A stretch of DNA of 64,000 nt from Antedon bifida (taxonomy: Eukaryota; Echinodermata; Crinoidea; Comatulida; Antedonidae). Location: positions 8,357,501-8,421,500 of the forward strand of contig OY727100.1 in the NCBI GenBank assembly GCA_963402885.1. Reading direction: 5' to 3'. Numbering within the stretch: position 1 is the stretch's first letter; the number at the start of each line of letters is the position of its first letter. Below, one piece after another: positions 1-10,799 of the stretch. Position numbers and translations under genes: made by a program. Under the pieces are notes generated by a model, which saw nothing but the letters and a program-made list of their open reading frames with translations, was not told the origin of the DNA and made no database searches.

Positions 1-780
1 CAAAAAAGCTGCTCACGTTTAATTTTGTCTCTTGAGCATCGGTGGCTTACCGAAGAGTCGATTGAGTCCGAAACGAACCGATGGAGGAACTCTCGTACGG
101 AAAAAATGGTATTTGTAGATCAGGCCATGGCGGTACACAACAGAGGAGGTTGCGTAGTTGATACGTAACGTAACAACTTGCGAAATTACTGTTATTTTTT
201 GCCCTTGTTTAGTGTTTATCCTTAATTTTTATGAAGGGATATAGCCTATCTTGTGGGACCCCTCAATAAACATTAGTGTGCCAAATGTGAGCAAGTACCA
301 TACAGCGGTTTCGGAAAAAAAAAATGCGCAAACAATTTAGCAGCATTAATAAATCGATTGTTGCCACCTTAATTGATTTATTTACACTGTTTAATAGTTT
401 ACTACTTGTTGGTCTAAGAGAAGAACAACCGTGTACAGCTTCCACAGAATAAACAATCTTTATTTTTGTATTACAGTTTCTGGATATGAGTAACGTCTGT
501 AACTCGACGCGGGCGGGAATAAACAAACGATCAGTTGTAGCCACCACTACTATTCTTTCAACGCATTCGGAGAAAAGTTCCATCTCAATCTACAGTTGAA
601 TTTAAGTAAGTACTTGTATTCAATGTAATAGCCTAATGGTTTGAAAACAATTTTCGTTTAGAATTTGGAAGATCTAAAAAAATAATTATTACGCAGTATT
701 CTCAGGGAATATAAAAAACATCTCTCAATAATTATGGAACCAGGCGTATTAAAGTTATAGCGAATTTTGTGAACATAATT
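1..780. other. Intergenic stretch, no gene recognised
   Basis: Nothing recognisable. A 106-codon minus-strand reading frame (263-583) has no motif I know and does not match the C-terminus expected of the adjacent LINE, so I do not call it a gene. Confidence 0.4.
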
Positions 781-2984
781 TAATCTTAAAAACTTATTTC
801 TGATTCTGACATTAAGAAACCCAAGATCGGAAAGCTCTTGGCACCTATGTGAGACCTCGGACCAAATTTAAAATGAAACGTGCCATCTTGTTTTGGGCAG
901 TTTGTAATTTATAAGATTCTTATTGACACCGCCGTACCATGCCGAGGCAGAATAGTCAAATGTACATTGTATTAAAGCAGTGCTTAATAGTTTACGACAT
1001 TTTTTATTCAAGCACGAACTTTGCCTATGTAAAAACTTCAACCTTGACTTAACTTTACTGATAACACTAGTTGCAATAATATCACATGATACATATTGGT
1101 CTAAATCAATACCCAAATATTTAACTTGCTTAGTACTTTTGATTCTACGGCCCATTAATTCCACAGAAAACTCTTTAACTTTGTTAAGCTTCGCTCTGCT
1201 ACCAAAGATAATACTTTCGATTTTGCCAACATGTAAAGATAATTTGTTTTCAGTTAACCAGTCCTGGCACTTAGCTAGGACAGTACTTAATTTATGAGCG
1301 ATTTTGGTGGCATCGTGATGAGAATACAGAATCGTAGAATCATCAGCATATAGCAATAATTGAACATCAGAATCAATACAAGAAGCAATATCATTTAAAT
1401 AACATAGAAAAAGAATAGGCCCAAGATGCTACCTTGCGGTACATCATGAGTAACTATAAGAGGTTCAGAGCAGGTACCATTCACACTGACAACTTGTGTA
1501 CGGTTAGCGAGATAAGATTGAAACCAGTCAGTACACATGCATGCATTTTAGCTTGTTAATTAAAATCACATGATCGACGGTATCGAAAGCTTTTTGTAAG
1601 TCGATTAGAACCATTCCAGTAAGAAGGCCTTTGGACTTATTGTTTTTTAAACCGTCGATGAGATTTATGAGGTTGCTTTCAGTTGAATGGGCCTGCCGAA
1701 AACCGGATTGATAGGCATAAAGTATATTATTTTTGGAAAGATACCTTTCAACTTGTATAGCTACAGATTAAAGAATCTTTGATACCGTAGGCAGAATACT
1801 AATCGGCCGATAATTCTCAACACTTGTTCTAGTATTTTTCTTAAATAGTGGGGTAACTTTAGCTGTTTTTAGATCCTGAGGAAAACAATTAGTTTTAAAC
1901 GAAATGTTAATGATATGAGCTATCGGTTCAGCCAAGATTATCGCACCGTCACGTAAAAATCTTGAGGGAATATTATCTAGACCGACGCTTTTGTTTACAT
2001 TTAGGCTTTCGAGTTGATTTTTAACAAATTCTATGGTAACAGGCTCTAGCTTAAACATTTTACCTTTTAATTTTACGTAGTATTTATGAAGATCGTTAGT
2101 GGACGTGGTGAATAAGCCTATGCATTTTGGGAGTTTTTTGACGAGTGTTGACGCAACATTCGTGAAAAACTCGTTAAAACGAGAGGCAACGCCTTTTGGA
2201 CAGAAAGTTTTTTTACCATTGTCATCGAGAAATATTTTAGTGTTTGTTTTACATTCCTTCTCGTATCCGAGCTGTTTGAGGGTTTTCCATAATTTTTTAG
2301 GGTTGTCTTTATTTTCATCAATCTTATTGAGAAAATAATTACATATGTTAAAGTCACCAAGAATATAAATTTCACTACTCTCTTTGATTTTTGATACAGT
2401 TTCTTCAAAGTTGTTCTGAAATAAAGTTACATTCTGTTTTGGTGGGCGTTAGCATGTACCAATCACAATTTCCTTTGAACGAGGCAGATATATATTTATC
2501 CAAATTGGTTCAAAACCGGCGATATCCAGATCATTTCTACGTGTGAAGGCGCGTTTTTTACGTAGATACAAACTCCACCACCAGACCGGTTTCTGTCCTT
2601 CCTGAGCACTGTATATCCATCCATTTTGATCTCGTTATCGGTGATGGATTCGTCCAGCCACGACTCGCTGATGGATATAACAGTAGCTTTGATCTTCGAT
2701 GCGATGTGCCTTAGTTCAGACATTTTATTAACTAATGAATTGCATTAAGGTGAATAAAATGTAGGCCTTTGTTAAACACGTTGAATTCCTCGCTCAAATG
2801 CTCGTAAATGTCTTCTGTACATGTAGGCCTATGTCCATCTTGTCGGGTTTCATTCACATTATTTGCGTCGGCAATAAATTCGTCAAGAATATTATTGTCA
2901 CTGATGCATTCATCATTCGGAAGCTGATTGAAGAGGCATTCTTGACATTATGGAACGCCTCCTCTGCCTTCAGTTCACATTTAT

Positions 2985-3076
2985 CATGCAGTACACACCA
3001 ATGGTCATGCAGTACACACCAATGGTCATGCAGTACACACCAATGGTCATGCAGTACACACCAATGGTCATGCAGT
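2985..3076 (-). repeat. 21-bp tandem repeat inside LINE ORF
   Basis: Four full copies and one partial copy of a 21-bp unit containing AGTACACACCAATGGTCATG. The length keeps the minus-strand frame, giving a repeated seven-residue unit HDHWCVL upstream of the endonuclease domain. Confidence 0.9.
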
Positions 3077-3221
3077 ATCTTTCGAGTTCCGTTGCTTATC
3101 ATATACAATTTTAGTTATTCTTCCGCACTTGATATGGTAGTTACATTTACATTCAGTGCATTTCATTGCCCTGTGCGTTTTCGCAATCGGTTTTTTTACA
3201 AATTGAACATGGGTTTCTGAT

Positions 3222-3248
3222 TGGTCCTGGGTTCGGAGAAACGTCTCC
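3222..3248 (-). other. 2A-like translational recoding motif
   Basis: Codons 41-49 of the LINE's N-terminal frame read GDVSPNPGP after a hydrophobic run. 2A-like peptides (consensus D-V/I-E-x-NPGP) are known at the N-termini of CR1-type elements in sea urchins. Here Ser replaces the Glu, so activity is uncertain. Confidence 0.6.
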
Positions 3249-3368
3249 AGCGATAATAATAAGTACCATCAGGAAACTTGGTTTTTTAAAGACCCCTTCC
3301 CTGCAATTTTGGACGTTTTTAGGAAAATAATACATATATATCACTTTAAAAACATTAAACCATGTCAT

Positions 3369-4715
3369 TCCTTGTCTTAAATGTACGTTTTATGGTAAAT
3401 TATGATAAAAAGTGAGAAACAATGCACTACCTAAGATCGACCTCTCGTGGACGGTCTTAGGCCTAGCCTAGCTAGGCTTAGTTTTGTAGGCCTAGCTGGT
3501 AAACATCGGTAACGTACGAACATCGTACGCTAGCTATATACCTAGCCTGACGTTGTATAGTTGCTGCATTAATTGTCTTTCTATTTTTGCCAGACTCCGT
3601 TGATACAAATTGGGGAAAACCCGGTATTTTCGCTGAAAAGTTAGGAGTCTTCCATTTGTTTTGGCCTCACGATCGATCGAAAAGCGGGCGAATTACAGGT
3701 GAAAACAAAAATATCAATCCGCGCGCAATGCATTTTGGGATTTATAGCGAGCCACTATAATTATTGGAATCGACTTATTTTTCACATTTTTAATCGTTTA
3801 AAGACGAAAAAAGTTATCGCAATAGGACCATATACAGTAGTATTATTTTTACATTAAATATAGTTTGTGATCTTAAATTAGATCTAAAAAACGTAGGGAA
3901 GGGGGCTTTAAGTTTAAGCGGCAAACTGGATACGGTTTAGAAGATCCGTACAATGTCCATAAGGGAGACATTATATTCAGGTTATCCGTATGTCTCTTCG
4001 GTAGAATTGCCCAGCTATCATATATGCTGGGGTTTAACGTAGAAAAAATGTCCGAGTTTAACGTTGGGCGGGATGTAAAGTTAATTCTCACTAGAAGGCT
4101 AAAAAAAATAAGAACATTTGTAGTAATCGCTGCCATTATTAAGAGTGATTTAATTACCTTATCAGTTGTTGAATGTTATCCAGGAGCTTAGCAATGTCAA
4201 TCAAACAGGTAAACAAGTGTTGGTCAGCTGATTAAAACTTCCCGCCAAACGCAACGAAGCAAATCAAATGAAAACTGGATAAAAACGGAATAAAAATACA
4301 CCAAAATACATCGAAAAACTGTGCATATCCATATAAAACTTCTTTAAAAAGTATTTATGATGTCGTTGATACTTAGATCGAGGTGATCAATATTGGGCTA
4401 AAAAAACAGCAAAAAGTCGAGCTAGGCTTAGGATGAAATCACCGCCCAGACTGGGCACCGCCTTTGATCGTTGCCTGGGTCCGCCTCGTCGTAGTATGGA
4501 CTTACGAGGATTAAACCTGGATAAAAACGATTAAAAATTTCAGATAAAATAGTTAAAATACAGGCTGAGCGTAGATCCAGATCTTACTGTTCCATATGTT
4601 GTTTATTATTCTGGATCGGTGTCGATTAAGTTGAAAAACACTGGCGAAAAACCAGTTCACGAGAGAGAGTAATCGAGACACGTCTTATCTGTACGCTGCC
4701 TGGTTCAGATTTGTT
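3369..4715. other. Intergenic, nothing recognised
   Basis: No gene or repeat identified. It contains the 14-bp perfect palindrome AGCCTAGCTAGGCT near 3463 within CTAGG-rich DNA, and an 87-codon minus frame (3873-4136) with no known motif. Confidence 0.3.
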
Positions 4716-5250
4716 GAAAGCCGTCTAAAACGTCTTCCTTCTTAGGCCAAAACGGCTCACTGTGTCGCGGAGTAATGTATTAATTATACCAATTAGGATG
4801 GTATTTATTTGAATAAACGCCCGGAACACCTCCCCAATAAAACATCAATTAAAATAATTATCGCCACTCCCCCAACCCCCACCCCCCGCCCCCACTCCAT
4901 CCAAATACCATCTAATAAACGCCCATCCACATTTATACACACAATATTGTATTTTTAGTAGATTTCATCGGACTGTTATCTACAATTTACCAAGCATTTG
5001 TTATTCTTTTTACCACTTTTCATATCTACAATAAACACTATACGTAAATTAATTATCTAAGACACTGTGAAACAGGTTAGTGAGTAGGTTTAGTTTTACG
5101 AATATCAAAAGCATTTAAATAATGGCAACCGATCGAAATCGTCCAGGCCAGAATGTCCTTCTAAAACTTTTTATCCGAGGCATTATCATTCCGAGAACCA
5201 TCGTCTACACTTCCTAGAGAGGGAGCGAGCGAAGCGAGCTCACCCTCTAG
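4716..5250 (+). mobile_element. Helitron-like non-autonomous element, copy A
   Basis: Shares long blocks with 7275-7966 in the same order and strand, including AGCCGTCTAAAA, TCTAATAAACGCCCATCCAC, TTACCAAGCATTTGTTATTC and CATTATCATTCCGAGAACC. Both copies end in the same GC-rich hairpin region (GAGCGAGCGAAGCGAGCTC) followed by CACCCTCTAG and then T. A 3' hairpin just before CTAG fits the Helitron superfamily. No coding capacity. The 5' boundary is the point where similarity starts. Confidence 0.5.
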
Positions 5251-5866
5251 TATAGATAATTTTTTTGATCGCTTTTGACAGAAACTCTTTCCAAATACAG
5301 ACATACACGTCTGTAGTTATAAAAGCCATGAAAACAATTTTAATGAACTTTCTTGTACAACAACTGTGAGACTTCCACTACACAGTGAAAGTGAATTTGT
5401 AAAATGTAAATCACGTACCGTAGTGGCCATTATGAATGCTTAGTACGTTCGAGTTCGAATCCGCGACATGTGTACTTACTGAGTATCACCGCTTAAAGCT
5501 AAAAATAAAAAATAGACCATAGTGTAATTACAAAACTAGCAAAAAAGATACGAAACCTCACACACAAAAAAAAAAAACATGAAATTAAAAAAATGCAAAA
5601 TTAACAAAAAAAAAAAAAAAACCACACACACACAAATAAAACGAATCCAAATGGGTGCATTATGTGAAAGATAGCCGAACTACTTCCTTAATTAATTTTT
5701 AATTCCTTAATTATTATTATAAGGCAGACAAACCGTGCGGGTTACTGGTAGACCACAATTTAATTACAAAGTAGCAAGTAGGTAACAAATCTTTCATACA
5801 AAAACAATTGCAAAATATCAAAATCAGTGAAATAAAAATAAAATGTAAATGAATAAACTTAAACAT
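5251..5866. other. Intergenic, A-rich, nothing recognised
   Basis: Low-complexity A-rich DNA (about 5560-5640) and no gene signal. Confidence 0.3.
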
Positions 5867-6200
5867 TCGTGTTTTCGCAGCAATGTGTTGTTCATTCGAT
5901 TTTTGTCCACTTTTTATTTCATCTCTATGTATCAAATAAATAATACACCACCAAAAACACCCAAAATAATATAGTTTGGCATTTTATACTTTTGTTATGT
6001 GTTTGCACGCATCATCTAATTCACAAAGCACAATTTTCCCTTTGCGTCTTTCATTTTCGTAAAGTCTGAACAGTCAAAAGTAAAGTTCAAAGTTCCACAT
6101 CCACTGTACTATTGCTTCAATTTTTTAAAGTGAATGAATAGTGTATAAAAAATCAATGGCCGTAAATACAGTAGTTCCGAATTTTATTCGTGATACAATT
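5867..6200. repeat. Dispersed repeat, copy 1
   Basis: Similar to 15530-16085 in the same orientation. Shared blocks are CGCAGCAATGT, ATAGTTTGGCATTTTATACTT, GCATCATCTAATT and the closing TTTTATTCGTGATACAATTT. No coding capacity. Family unknown. Confidence 0.6.
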
Positions 6201-7274
6201 TGTTTTTATTTTAATAATTTGTCAAAGTACTTTTATCAGAGTGCGCTGTTATTATACTTGCCCATGCATATTATATAACCGCATATTAATTTATGTTTCA
6301 ATATTACAAATCACAAATTATAACTCTTGCAATGAAATGCAATTTCAGTTTACTTGTTACTTTAAGACTGCTCGCTGGCTTTTGAAAATTGTTATCATTT
6401 AAAATTAACACTAGCGGGTCTGAAAATAATTTTAAAAAGTGGTCCAGAATTGGGATCCTGGTCCGGATTGCTTCCAAAATTAAATGGAGTGGTCCTTCCA
6501 ATCCAATTCAAGTCTGGGAGAAGAGAGTCTATGAAAACATTTGCTGATAATACAGTATAGGTCTATTGAGATGCATGTAGACGGTAATCTGTAAAATCTT
6601 GTTCAATAAATAATGACTTCGTTCTTGTTGTCAACTTAGGCCGGTATTATAATAATTCACTGTCAAATAATCAAACATTTATTTTGGCTGGTATTTACTA
6701 TGAATTCAATTTGACTGTCAATCTAGGCCGATATTATAATAATCTATTGAATTAGGATCAAAACAATCCATAGTAAAGTTGTTGTTTGTAATCTATATAT
6801 AAATTATTCTGACATAGGCGAGCACAATGGAAAAACTTCGGTACACATCTCTGCCTTGGATACCTACCTAATCTATCTCAGATGTACCGTGAAATGTAAA
6901 TTTGATATTACATTAGTTTTCACTATTACAATATTGTTCCATATTTCTATCTTAACAAAATTTGTGATTTCAACGGTAAATTTTCAACTCAATTTCAATT
7001 ATCCACGGCCAAAATAATTTCCGGGTTCACAATGAGTTCACCTTGCAACAACCTGGTTTCAACTATGTTGACCGTTATAGTGTCTATATAGCCATTTTAG
7101 TTTTTTTGTTTATTTTAGGAACGGACCGCGCGTGTGAAGTACAGTAGTTAAAATTACATAGGGAGATTTGACATTTTGTTTAAAATCGAGTGAAATCCCG
7201 ATAGCCGAGTTTGATTGAGTAAGCTGACAGGAATAACTGAGGCTATTTGTGTCCCGTTAGGACCGGGATGTCTG
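6201..7274. other. Intergenic, nothing recognised
   Basis: No gene seen. It includes a short local duplication around TAGGCCG(G/A)TATTATAATAAT at about 6640 and 6725. Confidence 0.3.
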
Positions 7275-7966
7275 CCCATGTTGCAAGCCGTCTAAAATGT
7301 CTTCTTTCTTAGGCCGAAACGGCCCATTCTGTCGCGGAAGTTAGTTTCAAAAGATGTTTGAATTAAATAATGTATTTATTATTAGGATCATATATATTTT
7401 AATTAATGCCTCTCCAATAAAACATCACAATAATAATACCCCCCCCCCCCCCCCGCCCCACCAACCCAACTATCTAATAAACGCCCATCCACATTTATAA
7501 TACACACACTATTGTATTATATTTATAATAACACAATTAGGGCCTATACTATTTGTAGTAGAATTCATCGCACTGTTATCTACAATTTACCAAGCATTTG
7601 TTATTCTTTTTTACCACTTTTCATATCTATTAGAGGATTTCATTTGATTTTAAATGTTACCATATTATTAAAACTAAAAAATTAAACATATCCCTCGAAT
7701 AAGCACCTCCCTCAAATGAACTCCGCCTCCACACCTCCGCCCTATAAGGGCCCTACCAAACAATAAACACTATACTTTAAAATGTTATTAATCATCTAAG
7801 ACACTGTGGAACAGAGAAGGTTTAGTTTTACGAATGTCAAGCCTTTTCAATAATGGTAACCGACAGAAAACGTACAAGGAGAACGTCCTTCTATAACCTT
7901 TTTACCCGAGTCATTATCATTCCGAGAACCTAGAAGGGGAGCGAGCGAAGCGAGCTCACCCTCTAG
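7275..7966 (+). mobile_element. Helitron-like non-autonomous element, copy B
   Basis: Second copy of the 4716-5250 family, with the same 3' hairpin and CTAG end. It carries about 130 bp of extra internal DNA (roughly 7625-7755) and a poly-C tract near 7440 that matches the C-rich tract of copy A. Confidence 0.5.
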
Positions 7967-9440
7967 TAGGATACAATTTGTTCACACCTAAATGTCCCTT
8001 TATTATATCACCTTTGGGTCTCACTGGCCAGTCTAGTCTTGATGAATTGACCCCCAGACTTGACCTTTAGCAATAAAGATAAACTAAAGTGACAGAAATT
8101 GAGTCTGTTTAGTGCTAGTATAAAAACAAGAAATATTTCTTACAAAAAACGCTGCTCGACATTTTAAAATTAATCATTGCTCTTTCTTCAGATATATGTA
8201 TGATTAATTATTAAAAAGATTTTCTTTTAATCGCAAAAATACATACACATAAAAGATAGTTCTTTAATTATGATTCACGTGCCCGTTTAAAAATGGTCAA
8301 TTTTGAACTTTAATGTGCTGTGTGTGTGACCTCAACCTGTTGGCATGCAACTGAATACCCTCTAGAGACAACGTGACTTCAAGAAAATTCTTCCCAGTCT
8401 GTTGATTCGCGTCAACCAATCAAAGGGCGAGAATCCAAAATCATTCAACGGGGAACCCTCATAGACTCTCTTTTCCCATACGTTTTTTGGGTCCAGCAGC
8501 TGGGATCTATAAATTATAGTCGAGTTTACAAAGTCGCAAAAACTGTCGGCCTTAGATACTATAACCGCTGCTTGCTTTAGCTTATGAATGAGTAGTCCTC
8601 ATGGGACGTGGCTGGCTAGAGCAGCAGCGTGATAATATACAATACGGTAGTCTTAGACATCATTTTTATTTAAATTATTTAATAAGCACATCATCTTTTC
8701 CAGATTCATTATTTTTTATTTTTCAATTTCAATTCCACAATTATGACATATCAAAGTTTGAATTCTTGTTGTATTTTACTTCAAATACATGGATACATTG
8801 TTTTAAAATTGCAATTAAATATCATTCCACTTATAGTTATATATATTTTAACACACCAATAATACATAAAAATATCTTACTTAGTGGAAACGTATTGGAT
8901 ATAACCCACCTTAGTGGTATTATTTGCTTTCAGTGATTTGAATTAAATACATTTAAAGTATGATACTTTTTTATATTTTTGTGTGGTTAAGTGAACTACT
9001 ATCTACTCACAGTACACTACTGCAGTTTATGATTATATCTTTGTTCTGTACAGTAGGCTTAGATTTTACATTATCGAAAAAGATTATTATCTAATATCAC
9101 ATCATATCACTATTTACACAAGAGATTGGTTCTCCATCTATGTTAATGTTGACTTGTAAGTCAGATAGCTTACTTAACTTCTGCCTCGTTTCAATTAAAA
9201 TATATTCAGTTATTTTTAACATTTAGGCTAAGTTGCATATGAGCCATCCTTTAAGACATAATAAATCAGAATTTATACATACACTAATACAATTGCCGCA
9301 CAGCGGATATTACTTGCACATAATGCAGTACTGTTATATATGAAAATTCCAATATGAAACTTTACAGGAATGTTGTAATTACGTTATTAAATTATGACAA
9401 TTGAGATAAATTCAATGTCACCACATATATCATAATTTGT
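7967..9440. other. Intergenic downstream of the giant gene
   Basis: No exon, RNA gene or repeat family recognised. The reading frame at 8601-8936 is AT-rich and has no protein-like features. Confidence 0.3.
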
Positions 9441-9445
9441 TTAAA

Positions 9446-9459
9446 TTTATTCATTTATT
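9446..9459 (-). promoter_or_regulatory. Polyadenylation signals of the giant gene
   Basis: Two AATAAA hexamers on the minus strand (9446-9451 and 9454-9459) lie about 105 bases after the TAG stop at 9561-9563. This is a plausible mRNA 3' end. Confidence 0.6.
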
Positions 9460-9560
9460 ATTAATAAACTATTATAAATGAGACTAGAAATGATAACATA
9501 TCCACTATTACTGTAGCTGGGTTTCTAGAAAGCTGGCATCTCTCGTTGGCGTATATGTTT

Positions 9561-10799
9561 CTAAACAGCATCCTCAGTCATCAAATCATCGTCAATGAAC
9601 CCAGGTAAAGACGGAATGGTTCCCTGAAGTTCTTCAGATGCTATTTGATCGTTTTCAGGTTCTGTTGCAGCAATGATTATGGAATCAACTGGAGTGGTTC
9701 TCTGAAGTTCTTCAGATGCCATGTGAGGTTTTTCAGCTTCTCCAGACGATTCTACCTCTCCATCATACACAAATTCTTCAACATCATTGTAAACCTTTCC
9801 AATACCAACAACTCTGACTTGTTTCTTTGGTAATCTTTTAGTAGGAGCAAATGCTACCTTTAGCTCATTCTGAGACACACATCCATCCATTGAGTGACTT
9901 AAATTATCACCATCTATCACATAAGACACTAAACTTATGGCATCATCATCAACATCGGTATTAGCTAGGAATTGATTTTTTGGAGAACTCATTGGTCTTT
10001 TAAATTTGTCAGTTGGAGACTTTTTTTCTCCGTCTTCGTTCTCTGTTTTAGGTGGTTGTGGCGAAACTTGATTTCGCTTTAGTTTAGTGACATTTTTCTT
10101 TTGTGTATTATCGACTGTATTCTTCATATCACCGGTTCCTTCTATTGGAACACATACAATATTGGACTGAAGAGCGGTTTCAGCATTTTGAGTCTCTTCA
10201 ATAGTGCCGCCATTGAATGTTTTCAGCTGAACTTGGCTTTGGTTTTAGTGAGACAAAAATAGTATTATTATTATATAAACATACATAATTTAACTTAATT
10301 ATTAAATCAAAATAAGTAATACGACTCTATGCCTTATAACTTGTAATATACTTAAGCATTTCTGTGATCCTACTAATACTAATGCCTTTCCTATGAAAAG
10401 TTTTTTTTTTTATAAAATCACAAGTTTAATACTTACTTATCCATAGATAGTACATTATTATGATCTTCATCACTTTCATCAAAGTTTATTTTACTAGATA
10501 AATTGTATGAACATCGTGTTAAAAAAAGTAAAACTTTATTCTATAAACCTACAGTTTATCCCATTGTCACAACTAATTCCTTTGTATTGTGCATATTTTA
10601 ATTATTTAAAAACATTTTTCCTTATTATATTGATACTAGGGAGTTACATCGTATACAGTATATTGTGTTTATATTACTTTAATAAAGCTACCGTATTAAA
10701 TCAACTTACCTGTTCTTTCTCTTATACCAATAAATAATACCTGCCAGGCCACAGAATATAATTGCACCAACAACCAGGCTTATTAAACTTATCACCCAT
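9561..10799 (-). CDS. Giant gene: transmembrane and cytoplasmic exons
   Basis: Three exons: 10710-10799, 10437-10494 and 9561-10236 (stop TAG). The first encodes a hydrophobic helix (WVISLISLVVGAIIFCGLAG and on to IIYW) followed by the basic stop-transfer YKRKN, giving an N-out, C-in topology. The tail is acidic, Ser/Thr-rich and about 245 residues long. It contains an internal near-duplication, MASEELQRTTP then IASEELQGTIP. No catalytic domain or known docking motif is evident. Splice phases 2/2/2 agree with the upstream EGF exon. Confidence 0.8.

Larger units (their letters stand above)
780..3368 (-). mobile_element. CR1-like non-LTR retrotransposon, decayed
   Basis: The minus-strand pieces follow the order of a CR1-type LINE. 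From 3368 there is a hydrophobic N-terminus with a 2A-like GDVSPNPGP and the start of a Cys-rich finger (NPCSICKK). Next is an AP-endonuclease stretch at 2496-2723 (SESWLDESITDNE, GGGVCIYVK), with ILGDFN just after 2408. Reverse transcriptase follows at 1768-2058 (KVTPLFKK, NYRPISILP) and at 868-1356, which has the YADD catalytic box. The endonuclease and RT lie in different frames. Near 1418 one C is missing after VPQGSILG, and more stops and shifts follow, so the copy cannot encode a working protein. The 3' end near 780 is approximate. Confidence 0.85.

Noticed and set aside
263-583. 106-codon minus frame as a gene
   Set aside because: No motif, no splice context and no match to the LINE C-terminus expected nearby.
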